Positions 22,326 to 30,677 of a stretch of DNA of 35,472 nt are shown here, in pieces. Position 1 is the stretch's first letter. Every line of letters starts with the position of its first letter. Origin of the DNA: Pseudomonas gingeri (GTDB lineage: Bacteria > Pseudomonadota > Gammaproteobacteria > Pseudomonadales > Pseudomonadaceae); contig NZ_JACAPR010000050.1 of assembly GCF_013385635.1 (NCBI RefSeq), positions 1 to 35,472 of the forward strand, given 5' to 3'. The notes beneath the pieces were generated by a model, which did no database searches, was not told where the DNA came from, and worked only from the letters and a program-made list of their open reading frames with translations. Both the position numbers and the translations under genes were made by a program.

Positions 22326-25300
22326 ATGACCCCGATACGCACCGCTACCGACCCCGCCGACCGCAAGGTCGATGCCGCCCGGAACAAATTCGAGGTGGCG
22401 CTGTTCCAGGCCGGCAACCAGCCGGTCTTCGATCCGTCCAAGATCCGCGGCAATAACCTTCCCGTACCGTTCCAGAATGTCCAGCCGCCCAAGGATGGCA
22501 GCATCACCTACACACCGCTGGGCAGCGACAAGCCGGTGACGGTCAAGGAAAAGGATGACCCGACCCTGTACAAGCAGGTGCTGAACCAGTACCAGCTCAA
22601 CCAGACAAGCGATGCCCACGAAGCCGGCATCGCCCAGAGCCAAAAGGATGGCTACGTACTGGCCGACAGCAGCACCGTCGCCCCGGGCCTGGCTAACTAC
22701 AAGGCCATCGGCGCCGCCGGCGAGGTCGGGCCGGGGCTGATTCGCTACGAGACCTTCAGCGGTGAAAAGGTCGTGGTCAGCCAGAAGGACAACCCGACGC
22801 TGTTCGACCAGGTCAGCCAGGACCATGACAAGCTGATCGCGATCAACCAGAGCGAGGCCGAGGGCTATCGCCTTGCCGCGCCCAACGAAACCTTCGACGC
22901 CATGCACCTGGTGGGCGCACCTGAAGAAGTCGGCCCCGGCCTGATCCGCTACGAAACCGACTCAGGGCAAAAAATCATCGTCTCCAAGGACATGACCCCG
23001 GAGCTCTACAGCCAGGCCGCCAACGAATACAAGGGTGTCACCGGCGCCCCCGGTGCCAGCGACAACAACTGGATCGACAAGTCCAGTTACGCTGCCGGCG
23101 CCAAGGACTGGGACAAGATCACCGGCAACACCGGTACCCAGCCGACCCAGGAAGAACTCGACCTGAATCGCCCGGTCGCTGCCGCCGAGATGATCTCGGC
23201 CAACTGGAACGCCTGGGGCCTGCACGATACCCCGATCGATTTCGCCAATCCGCCGAGCACCTTGCCACCGGAAGCCCAGGCCGCACTCAAGTATGTCGCC
23301 AGCAGCCCGTCGCTGATGGCCGCGCTGGATACCGGTGGCCGGGGCAAGGCCGATGCAGTGATCACCCATGCCGATGTCGATCACTTTATCGCCAACGCCA
23401 AGGGCGATCTTTCCGCCGCGTCGAGCTCCTACTCGAAGTTCCTCGGCAACAACCCTGGCGACCTGGCCAAGGCCAACGCCAAGTCCGCCGCGATCCTCAT
23501 GGCCAACAACTCCCTGGTCGCCAGCGCCGGCCCGAACATGACCACCGGCAGCAGCGACCAGCGCGAGAACAAGGGCGAGATCCACATCGACAACCTTACC
23601 GGCCTGGCCAGTGATCCGGGCCTGAGTTCGGAGCTGACCGGCGCCGCCGACCTCTGGTCACGCCCCGGCATGATGCGCTCGCTGGACCTGGGCGGTGACG
23701 ACCCGGTGCTGTACCACGAAGACAAGATCATCGTGCGCGACAACATCGGCGCCTGGCTGGAAAAACAGGCACCCAAGACCGACTCCGATACCCTGACCTT
23801 CCTCGACGGTGCCGCCGTGCGCGACGAGGTGGCCGATGTCGACACCTCCAAGCTGACCGCCGATGTACTGCAACACCCGGAAAACTACGACGGCAAGACC
23901 AAGGCCGCGGTGCTCGTCCAGTTGACCGACACCCAGACCCGCCTGGCCCTCAGCGACTACAAGGACAACGACACCGGCCTGCTCGACAAATACACCTCGC
24001 CCAACAAAGGCCTCAACCCCAACGAGGACAAGATCAAGGGCCAGGTGCAGGACGCCATCCGCACCCTGATGGCCGACAAGGACGTCCAGGGCTTCCTGCA
24101 GAACAACCGCGGCCCGGCGCTGCAGGACATCGTCAACAGCGACCCGGAACTGAAGATCGCCCTGCAGTCCTACAAGGCCAACCAACTGGACACCGGCAAC
24201 GTCCTCAACACCGACCTCAATGCCAAGGGGCCGGACGGCAAGCCACTGCCGCCCGGTGTCGCGCTACAGAACGCGGCCAACGACATCACCATCGCCAACC
24301 TCGCCCTGGGCGGCAACGGCGACGTCGACCTGCATGCCATCGCCGAAAAATCCGGGCAGATGGACAACCTCTACAACACCTACAAGAACGACTTCGTCTC
24401 GGGCCAGGCGTTCAAGGACATGGTCGCCAGCGGCATGGACCCGGTGGCGGCGGCCAGCAGCTTCGCCGCCAGCGCCTCGGCCTTCCAGGCCTTCCTCGGA
24501 CCCAACGCCACCTCGGGCGACGCCGCGACCCTGCAGGTCAACTTCAACGAAGCGTTGTCCGATGCCCTGGTCAACAGCGCCGACAGCAACAGCCTCAACA
24601 TCACCCTCGGCGATGCCAGCGGCAACTTCGATGAAGCCAAGGTTACCGCCGCCCTCAACGCCGCCGCCGAGGCCGACCCGCAACTGTTCACCGCGTCCGA
24701 CGGCAGCAAGATCGACCCGGCGCAGGTGGTGGGCATGCTGCGCTCGGTATGGGACAGCGGCCGCCAGAACGACAAGATCATCGACGCCCTGCCCAAGGCC
24801 ATCGACGGCTTGAAGCTGGGCAATGTCACCGACGCCTACAAGCAGGGCCTGCTGCATATCGGTAGCGCCATCCTCGCCGGCGGCGTACTGATCGCCCGCT
24901 CCGCCACCGGCAGCAACACGCCGATCGCCGATGCCAGTCGCGTTTCGGCGGGCCTGCAGTTCGCCGGCCTGTTGATGGAAGGCGGCACCAAGTACGCCAA
25001 GGAATTCGGCTTTGGCACCAGTTGGGTCATCGACAAGAACGTCGGCGAAGGCATTGGCGCCTTCCCGACCCGCGAACTGACCGGCAAGGGTCCGCTTAGC
25101 GCCGACGCCATCGCCAAGCTGGGCAACGTCGGCAAGCTGGTCGGCGGAGCCGGCAGCTTTATCGGTGGCGTGCTGGGCATCATGGGCGGCATCCAGGGCA
25201 TCACCCACGGCGAACCCGTCAGCGGCGCCTTCGGCCTGGCCGGTGGCATCCTCGGTACCGGCGCCGCGACCGCCAGCCTGATCGAAGGCGGTGCCGGGCT

Positions 25301-25544
25301 GTTCGGCCTGAGCGACATCGCCGCCGTCGCCGGCTCCATCAGCGGTGTGCTCGGCCTCGCCGGCGCGATCCTCGGCGGTATCGGCAGCGCCTTTATCCCC
25401 TTCGCCCTGGCCGACGCCCGGGGCAAGGAGCAGGACAAGTTCTACGGCGAACTGGTGCCGATCCTCAAGCAGTACGGCCTGACCGGCGGACCGGAACAGC
25501 CCGGCGACTATCCGGAGGATCCGATCCCGGCGATCAATACCTGA
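22326..25544 (+). CDS. HrpK/HrpF/NolX-like type III translocator-type protein
   Basis: The 1072-aa protein lacks a signal peptide. Three related segments of about 28 residues open it: GSITYTPLGSDKPVTVKEKD (from about 58), GPGLIRYETFSGEKVVVSQK (135) and GPGLIRYETDSGQKIIVSKD (203). The middle has paired motifs typical of HrpK/HrpF/NolX proteins: ALDTGGRGKADAVITHADVD (about 333) and SLDLGGDDPVLYHEDKIIV (about 456). The C-terminal quarter has Gly/Ala-rich hydrophobic stretches (about 845-860 and 937-1035, with AGSFIGGVLGIMGGIQGI and SGVLGLAGAILGGIGSAF) that could insert in a host membrane. Family members are secreted by Hrp systems and help move effectors into plant cells. The ATG follows AGGGAGG by 6 nt. 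No hrp box or secretion genes are seen nearby. Family assignment is from memory of sequence patterns. Confidence 0.65.
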   Translation: MTPIRTATDPADRKVDAARNKFEVALFQAGNQPVFDPSKIRGNNLPVPFQNVQPPKDGSITYTPLGSDKPVTVKEKDDPTLYKQVLNQYQLNQTSDAHEAGIAQSQKDGYVLADSSTVAPGLANYKAIGAAGEVGPGLIRYETFSGEKVVVSQKDNPTLFDQVSQDHDKLIAINQSEAEGYRLAAPNETFDAMHLVGAPEEVGPGLIRYETDSGQKIIVSKDMTPELYSQAANEYKGVTGAPGASDNNWIDKSSYAAGAKDWDKITGNTGTQPTQEELDLNRPVAAAEMISANWNAWGLHDTPIDFANPPSTLPPEAQAALKYVASSPSLMAALDTGGRGKADAVITHADVDHFIANAKGDLSAASSSYSKFLGNNPGDLAKANAKSAAILMANNSLVASAGPNMTTGSSDQRENKGEIHIDNLTGLASDPGLSSELTGAADLWSRPGMMRSLDLGGDDPVLYHEDKIIVRDNIGAWLEKQAPKTDSDTLTFLDGAAVRDEVADVDTSKLTADVLQHPENYDGKTKAAVLVQLTDTQTRLALSDYKDNDTGLLDKYTSPNKGLNPNEDKIKGQVQDAIRTLMADKDVQGFLQNNRGPALQDIVNSDPELKIALQSYKANQLDTGNVLNTDLNAKGPDGKPLPPGVALQNAANDITIANLALGGNGDVDLHAIAEKSGQMDNLYNTYKNDFVSGQAFKDMVASGMDPVAAASSFAASASAFQAFLGPNATSGDAATLQVNFNEALSDALVNSADSNSLNITLGDASGNFDEAKVTAALNAAAEADPQLFTASDGSKIDPAQVVGMLRSVWDSGRQNDKIIDALPKAIDGLKLGNVTDAYKQGLLHIGSAILAGGVLIARSATGSNTPIADASRVSAGLQFAGLLMEGGTKYAKEFGFGTSWVIDKNVGEGIGAFPTRELTGKGPLSADAIAKLGNVGKLVGGAGSFIGGVLGIMGGIQGITHGEPVSGAFGLAGGILGTGAATASLIEGGAGLFGLSDIAAVAGSISGVLGLAGAILGGIGSAFIPFALADARGKEQDKFYGELVPILKQYGLTGGPEQPGDYPEDPIPAINT

Positions 25545-25623
25545 TACCCCGAAAGTCCGAGCGGTCGTCCACCCGTGGCGGCCGCTTCCCCCGTCCCCAT
25601 TGCTCACGTAAAAAGGTAACACC

Positions 25624-26163
25624 ATGAATTCCAGCGATATCGTTAACATCCCGGCACCGGGTGCCGTGTACACGACAGGCAGCCTGGAGCATGAAATCCA
25701 TTTCGGCCCCTTCAAGCTGGTGCCCTGGCAACAGGCCCTGTTCAGGAACGGCCAACGCATCACCCTCGGTAGCCGGGCCATGCAACTATTGATCTGCCTG
25801 GCGTCGCGCGCCGGCGAGCTACTGGAAAAGAAACAATTGATTGCCCTGGTCTGGCCCAAGGCGATTGTCGAGGAGTGCAACCTGCGCACCCAGATCCGCG
25901 CGTTGCGCCTGGTCCTGGAGGAAGATGAACAGGCCCCGCATATCGTTACGGTAGCGGGACGTGGCTATCGTTTCGTCACGCCGACGACCCTGCGCCCGGC
26001 CTCGCGAACCATCGCCATCCAGCCCCAGCCGGATTACGCCGCCAGCTTCCTGCCACGGGCGATCGCCCAGTATCAGGTCAACGTCAACCTGAGCCTGGCG
26101 TATTCAGGCCCGGGCACGCGCCCACGGGATAACCTGTACCGGGAAAGACCGACGATGCTCTAG
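25624..26163 (+). CDS. Winged-helix transcriptional regulator (OmpR/CadC-type DNA-binding domain)
   Basis: The 179-aa protein has a Trans_reg_C winged helix at about residues 26-119: FGPFKLVPWQQALFRNGQRI, then TLGSRAMQLLICLASRAGEL, ELLEKKQLIALVWP, the recognition-helix region VEECNLRTQIRALRLVL, and the wing HIVTVAGRGYRFV. There is no receiver domain, membrane segment or ATPase domain. The remaining 60 residues have no recognised fold, so the signal it senses is unknown. It starts 79 nt after the HrpK-like gene on the same strand, probably co-transcribed. It may control that gene, but this is inferred from position alone. It converges with argR, with 13 nt between stop codons. Confidence 0.85.
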   Translation: MNSSDIVNIPAPGAVYTTGSLEHEIHFGPFKLVPWQQALFRNGQRITLGSRAMQLLICLASRAGELLEKKQLIALVWPKAIVEECNLRTQIRALRLVLEEDEQAPHIVTVAGRGYRFVTPTTLRPASRTIAIQPQPDYAASFLPRAIAQYQVNVNLSLAYSGPGTRPRDNLYRERPTML

Positions 26164-26176
26164 TCGCAAGGGGCGC

Positions 26177-27169
26177 TCAACCGCGCTCGGAAGGTACCGA
26201 GGACAGTTCGAACGGGCTGCTGCTGCGCCGCTGGTTGCGATCTTCCCGCGGCGTGGCGCCGAAGAAGTTGCGGTAGGCACTGGAGAAATGCGGCCCCGAG
26301 GAGAAGCCGCAGGACAGACCGATCTGAATGATCGACTTGCTGGTCTGCATCAGCATCTGCCGGGCCTTGTTCAGGCGCAGTTCCAGGTAGTACTGGCTCG
26401 GAACGCGGTTGAGGTATTGCTTGAAGATCCGCTCCAGCTGTCGCCGGGAGACACAGACATGCTGGGCGATTTCGTCGGTGGTCAGCGGCTCTTCGATATT
26501 GGCCTCCATCAGCAACACCGCCTGGGTGAGCTTCGGATGGCTGGAGCCCAGGCGATTCTGCAATGGAATGCGCTGGCGTTCACCACCTTCGCGAATGCGC
26601 TCGACCACCAGTTCTTCGGATACCGCGCCAGCCAGTTCGGCACCATGGTCACGGGCCAGCACCGCCAGCAACAGGTCCAGTACCGACATCCCGCCACAGG
26701 CCGTCAGGCGATCGCGGTCCCAGTCGAACAGATGACTGGTGGCGATCACCTTGGGAAAACGCTCGGCGAAATCATCCTGCCAGCGCCAGTGCACGGCAGC
26801 GCGATAACCATCGAGCAAACCCAGTTGAGCCAACGGATAGACACCGGCGGACAAACCACCGATCACGCAACCGGCGCGCACCAGTTGCTTGAGGGCGCTA
26901 CTCAGTGCCGGCGCCAGCACCGTGGGCGGCTCATCGGCCAGCAGGAACAGTTTCTGACAACCTTCGAGCCTGCCCGCCCAGGGTTCACCCGGCAGTTGCC
27001 AGGCGCCTGGCAGTGCAGCCTCAGCGGGGGCCTCGGCCTGCAGGAACGACAACTCGTAGACTACCTCCGGATGCACCCGCTGAGCGACGCGCAAGGCCTC
27101 CTCGGCCAGCGCCAGCGTCAAGGCTTTAGTGCTGGGCCAAATCAGGAAACCAATTCGATGGGCAGTCAT
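26177..27169 (-). CDS. argR: ArgR, AraC-family arginine regulator
   Basis: The 330-aa protein has an N-terminal glutamine-amidotransferase-like (GATase1/DJ-1) domain at about residues 4-190, with IGGLSAGVYPLAQLGLL. A C-terminal AraC helix-turn-helix lies at about 220-315: TTDEIAQHVCVSRRQLERIF, then LNKARQMLMQTSKSIIQIGL and CGFSSGPHFSSAYRNFFGATPRE. It is the Pseudomonas ArgR, unrelated to the enteric ArgR repressor. It responds to arginine, activates aot and aru genes and represses arginine synthesis genes. The start at MTAHRIGFL matches the known length. It ends the aotJQMOP operon, 124 nt after aotP, as in P. aeruginosa where it autoregulates through the operon promoter. Confidence 0.95.
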   Translation of the reverse strand: MTAHRIGFLIWPSTKALTLALAEEALRVAQRVHPEVVYELSFLQAEAPAEAALPGAWQLPGEPWAGRLEGCQKLFLLADEPPTVLAPALSSALKQLVRAGCVIGGLSAGVYPLAQLGLLDGYRAAVHWRWQDDFAERFPKVIATSHLFDWDRDRLTACGGMSVLDLLLAVLARDHGAELAGAVSEELVVERIREGGERQRIPLQNRLGSSHPKLTQAVLLMEANIEEPLTTDEIAQHVCVSRRQLERIFKQYLNRVPSQYYLELRLNKARQMLMQTSKSIIQIGLSCGFSSGPHFSSAYRNFFGATPREDRNQRRSSSPFELSSVPSERG

Positions 27170-27293
27170 GGCGTGCAATCCGAAAACAGAACAGAGTGAA
27201 AAGCCGAGGGCAGCCAACTCAAAGTAGACCACACCGCGCACGGCGCGCAGCATGACCTATTTTGGTGCGCAACGGCAGCATAAAAAGCGACGA

Positions 27294-28058
27294 CTATTTC
27301 AGGCTGCCCGACAGGAATTGCTGCAGACGCTCGGACTGCGGGTTGACCAGCACTTCGCGCGGATTGCCACGCTCCTCCACCACGCCCTTGTGCAGGAACA
27401 CCAACTGGTTGGAGACTTCGCGGGCGAAACCCATTTCATGGGTCACCACGACCATGGTCCGACCTTCCTGGGCCAGGGCCTGCATCACCTTCAACACATC
27501 GCCGACCAGCTCCGGGTCGAGGGCCGAGGTCGGCTCGTCGAACAGCATGACCTCCGGCTCCATCGCCAGGGCCCGGGCAATCGCCACGCGCTGCTGCTCG
27601 CCACCGGACATATGCCCCGGATAGGCATCCTTGCGATGAGCCACGCCAACCTTGTTCAGGTAGTGCTCGGCCTTTTCCAGCGCTTCTTTCTTCGAGACGC
27701 CCAGGACGTGCACAGGGGCTTCGATGATGTTTTCCAGCGCGGTCATGTGCGACCACAGGTTGAAGTGCTGGAACACCATCGACAGTCGCGAGCGCATGCG
27801 CTGCAACTGTTTCGGGTCGGCGGCCTTCATCGCGCCGTCCTTGTTCGCCACCAGCTTCAGCTCTTCGTTGTTGAGCAGGATACGCCCGGCGTGCGGCTGC
27901 TCCAGCAGGTTGATGCAGCGCAGGAAGGTACTTTTGCCGGAGCCACTGGAGCCGATGATGCTGATCACATCACCGGCCTGGGCGGCCAGGGACACACCCT
28001 TGAGCACTTCGTGACTGCCATAGCGTTTATGCAGGTCTTGGACTTCAAGCTTGTACAT
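27294..28058 (-). CDS. aotP: AotP, arginine/ornithine ABC transporter ATPase
   Basis: The 254-aa HisP-type ATPase powers uptake through AotQM. Walker A is GSSGSGKST (36-44), the signature is MSGGEQQRVAIARAL, Walker B is VMLFDEPTSALDP and the switch histidine follows in VVVTHEMGFA. Length equals that of the P. aeruginosa AotP. The start was taken at MYKLEVQDLHKRYG, because five upstream in-frame residues are not family-like. It lies between aotO and argR in the operon. Confidence 0.96.
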   Translation of the reverse strand: MYKLEVQDLHKRYGSHEVLKGVSLAAQAGDVISIIGSSGSGKSTFLRCINLLEQPHAGRILLNNEELKLVANKDGAMKAADPKQLQRMRSRLSMVFQHFNLWSHMTALENIIEAPVHVLGVSKKEALEKAEHYLNKVGVAHRKDAYPGHMSGGEQQRVAIARALAMEPEVMLFDEPTSALDPELVGDVLKVMQALAQEGRTMVVVTHEMGFAREVSNQLVFLHKGVVEERGNPREVLVNPQSERLQQFLSGSLK

Positions 28059-28086
28059 GCGGTCGGTTCTCACAAAAACAGTCAGG

Positions 28087-29199
28087 TCAGTCGCTGAGCA
28101 GGCGCCCGTGGCGAAGAGGCTCGCGCCCCGCCACCTTGGCCAGCCAGATTGCGGGTTGGGCGTAACGCAGCCGTTCTACGGCATACAACACACCGGCTGT
28201 GCCGGCACACACAGTGCTGACCCGGTCGGATAAAGGATCGATCACTTCAAACAGCGGCTCGCCGGGCTCGACCCAACGGCCCACCGGACACAGGTAGCTG
28301 ACCACGCCGGCATGGGGCGCGTAGAGCAACTCGGTGCCTTCGAAGGGCATGGCTTCACAGGCTTCATGCTGTGGCGCCGGCCATTCGCCGTCGATCAGGC
28401 CCTGCTCGGCGAGGAAAGCGAGGATGCCCTCGGCATGCGCCTCGGCCTCGGGGCGACCGGTATCGGCCTGGCCGCCCAGCTCGATGGTGGTGGACATGCC
28501 CGCCAGGGGAATCGACGCCTGCGGGAACTGCCGCGACAACTGCAGCCAGGGCAGCGAGCAAGCCTCATCGAAAGAGGTGCCGCCCGACTCTTCCGCCAGC
28601 AGCGCCACTTTCACATTCAGATGCGCCGCCAGCGAACGCCATTGCGGCCAGTGTTGCGGCAAGGCATACATATGCAGTGCCGCCTCGCAATCGCAGTGCA
28701 GATCCAGCACCACATCGGCGTCGCAGGCATGGCTGAGCAAGACCCGCTGCATACCCTGCAACGGGCTGCTCGCGGGTGGCAACGCCGCCAGCACATCACG
28801 CATGGCCTGGCGGATCAGCTGGACGTTGGCATGGGGATCGTCTCCCAGCCTGTCGCCCACCAATGCCGCTACCGGCTCGGCCAGCTCGACGAAGTCACGG
28901 TTGAAATTCTTGCCGCTGGCGTATTCGAAACGTCCCTGGTGATTGCCTTGCAGCAACTGCCCCAGGCCAACCGGATTGGCCACCGGCACCAGTTCGATAA
29001 CCCCCTTCAGGGCACCGCGGGCTTCCAGTTCGAGCAGGCGCTTCTTCAGCTCCCAGGCGGTACGCATGCCCGGCAGTTCGTCGGCGTGCAGGCTGGCCTG
29101 GATATAGGCCTTGCGCTCGCCGCTGCCGAAGCGGAATACCGAAAGCTTGCGCTCGGTGCCCAGGCTGCCCCAGGGCAGGCAATGATCGATACGATGCAT
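28087..29199 (-). CDS. aotO: AotO, succinylglutamate desuccinylase/aspartoacylase-family protein
   Basis: The 370-aa protein belongs to the M14-like AstE/aspartoacylase family. Zinc ligand candidates are His38 and Glu41 (SLHADELPG) and His168 (LDLHCDCEA). It lacks close similarity to AstE outside these motifs. A C-terminal lipoyl-like beta segment is visible (PHAGVVSYLCPVGRWVEPGE). The equivalent P. aeruginosa gene sits in the aot operon but is not needed for arginine transport, and its substrate is unknown. The start at MHRIDHCLPW has family support. It lies 2 nt after aotM and 28 nt before aotP. Confidence 0.88.
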   Translation of the reverse strand: MHRIDHCLPWGSLGTERKLSVFRFGSGERKAYIQASLHADELPGMRTAWELKKRLLELEARGALKGVIELVPVANPVGLGQLLQGNHQGRFEYASGKNFNRDFVELAEPVAALVGDRLGDDPHANVQLIRQAMRDVLAALPPASSPLQGMQRVLLSHACDADVVLDLHCDCEAALHMYALPQHWPQWRSLAAHLNVKVALLAEESGGTSFDEACSLPWLQLSRQFPQASIPLAGMSTTIELGGQADTGRPEAEAHAEGILAFLAEQGLIDGEWPAPQHEACEAMPFEGTELLYAPHAGVVSYLCPVGRWVEPGEPLFEVIDPLSDRVSTVCAGTAGVLYAVERLRYAQPAIWLAKVAGREPLRHGRLLSD

Positions 29200-29201
29200 A
29201 C

Positions 29202-29900
29202 TCAGTGCTTCCGTGGAGCCAGGTAGCCCAGCCAACGGCGCTCGGCCAGCTTGAACAGGCGCACCAGGATAAAGGTCAGGCACAGATAGAACACACCGGC
29301 GGTGATGTAGGCTTCGAACGGCAGGTAATACTGGGCGTTGACGGTACGCGCGGCGCCGGTGATATCGATCAGGGTGACGATGGAGGCCAGGCTGGTGGTC
29401 TGCAGCATCATGATCACTTCGTTGCTGTACTGTGGCAGCGCCCGACGCAGAGCCGATGGCAGCAGGATGCGCCGATACATCTTGTAGCGCGACATGCCCA
29501 TGGCCTTGGCCGCCTCGATCTCGCCGTTAGGCGTGGCCCGCAAGCTGCCGGCGATGATCTCGGCGGTATAGGCACTGGTGTTGATGGCAAAAGCCAGGCA
29601 CGCACAGAAGGTCGCGCTCGACAGCCAGGGCCAGAGGAAACTCTCGCGTACCGCTTCGAACTGGGCCAGGCCGTAGTAGATCAGGAACAGCTGCACCAGC
29701 ATCGGCGTGCCACGGATCACGTAGGTGTAGAGCCAGGCGCTCATGTTCACCACCGGCTGCTTGGACACCCGCATCAAGCCCAGCGGCAAGGCTGCCAGCA
29801 GGCCGAAGAGCAACGACAAGGCCAGCAGTTTCAGGGTAGTCAGCAGGCCACCGAGGTACAGCGGCATGGCCTCCCAGATGACGTTGTAGTCGAAGATCAT
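29202..29900 (-). CDS. aotM: AotM, arginine/ornithine ABC transporter permease
   Basis: The 232-aa HisM-type inner-membrane permease starts MIFDYNVIWEAMPLYLGGLL. It has about five membrane helices and the coupling motif EAAKAMGMSRYKMYRRILLPSALRRALP (written here in parts: EAAKAMGMSR and ILLPSALRRALP) that docks on AotP. It overlaps the end of aotQ by 4 nt (ATGA), so the two permeases are translationally coupled and form a heterodimer. Confidence 0.95.
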   Translation of the reverse strand: MIFDYNVIWEAMPLYLGGLLTTLKLLALSLLFGLLAALPLGLMRVSKQPVVNMSAWLYTYVIRGTPMLVQLFLIYYGLAQFEAVRESFLWPWLSSATFCACLAFAINTSAYTAEIIAGSLRATPNGEIEAAKAMGMSRYKMYRRILLPSALRRALPQYSNEVIMMLQTTSLASIVTLIDITGAARTVNAQYYLPFEAYITAGVFYLCLTFILVRLFKLAERRWLGYLAPRKH

Positions 29901-30586
29901 AGATCAGCCGCCCTTACGCCTACCGAGTAGCGCTTCTCGAGGTGACGCAATGCCAGCAACGAGACGCTGGTGATCACCAGGTACATCGCCGCCACTGCAA
30001 GGAAGAAGGTGAAAGGCTCGCGGGTGGCATCGGCCGCCTGCTTGGCCTTGAACATCATGTCTTGCAGGCCGACCACGGAAATCAGCGCGGTGGCCTTGGT
30101 CAATACCAGCCAGTTGTTGGTGAAGCCGGGAATCGCCAGGCGAATCATCTGTGGCACCAACACCCGGAAAAACACTTGCAGGCTGCTCATGCCGTAGGCC
30201 ATGCCCGCCTCGGCCTGGCCCTTGGGGATAGCCATGAAGGCCCCGCGGAAGGTTTCCGACAGGTAGGCCCCGAAAATAAAGCCCAGGGTACCGATACCGG
30301 CTGCCAGGGGATTGAGATCGATGTAGTCGTCATAACCGAGCAACGGTGCGACGCGATTGAGCAGGTCCTGACCACCGTAGAAAATCAGCAGGATCAGCAC
30401 CAGGTCGGGAATCCCGCGGATCACCGTGGAATACAGGTCGCCGAGCCAGGCCAGCCAGCGCACCGGCGACAGGCGCAACGCCACCCCGATCAGCCCCAGG
30501 ACAATGGCCAGGACCATGGACGACAAGGCGAGCTGAAGCGTCAGCCAGGCGCCATCGAGGATAACCGCCCCGTAGCCTTTCAACAT
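29897..30586 (-). CDS. aotQ: AotQ, arginine/ornithine ABC transporter permease
   Basis: The 229-aa HisQ-type permease starts MLKGYGAVILDGAWLTLQLA. It has about five membrane helices, TVIRGIPDLVLILLIFYGG and the EAA-loop region QAEAGMAYGMSSLQVF followed by VLVPQMIRLAIPGF. It pairs with AotM. It is separated from aotJ by 91 nt with an attenuator-like hairpin, which would lower permease output relative to binding protein. Confidence 0.95.
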   Translation of the reverse strand: MLKGYGAVILDGAWLTLQLALSSMVLAIVLGLIGVALRLSPVRWLAWLGDLYSTVIRGIPDLVLILLIFYGGQDLLNRVAPLLGYDDYIDLNPLAAGIGTLGFIFGAYLSETFRGAFMAIPKGQAEAGMAYGMSSLQVFFRVLVPQMIRLAIPGFTNNWLVLTKATALISVVGLQDMMFKAKQAADATREPFTFFLAVAAMYLVITSVSLLALRHLEKRYSVGVRAADL

Positions 30587-30612
30587 GATTCAGGTCCTCG
30601 AAAACAGGGATG

Positions 30613-30656
30613 AAAAAATGGCGCAAACCTCAGGGAGCCTGTTGCTTGCGCCATTT
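30613..30656 (-). terminator. Attenuator-like hairpin between aotJ and aotQ
   Basis: AAATGGCGCAA (30616-30626) pairs perfectly with TTGCGCCATTT (30646-30656), with a 19-nt loop, and on the minus strand six T residues follow. It starts 21 nt after the aotJ stop codon. Such hairpins after the binding-protein gene of ABC transporter operons partly terminate transcription or protect the upstream message, giving excess binding protein. Confidence 0.75.
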
Positions 30657-30677
30657 CGGACGAACTGCTGCGATGAC

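Noticed and set aside
24264..25889. Minus-strand open frame of 541 codons opposite the 3' part of the HrpK-like gene
   Set aside because: Low-complexity Gly/Ala/Asp composition mirrors the plus-strand codons. It also runs through the regulator gene start, so it is a shadow.
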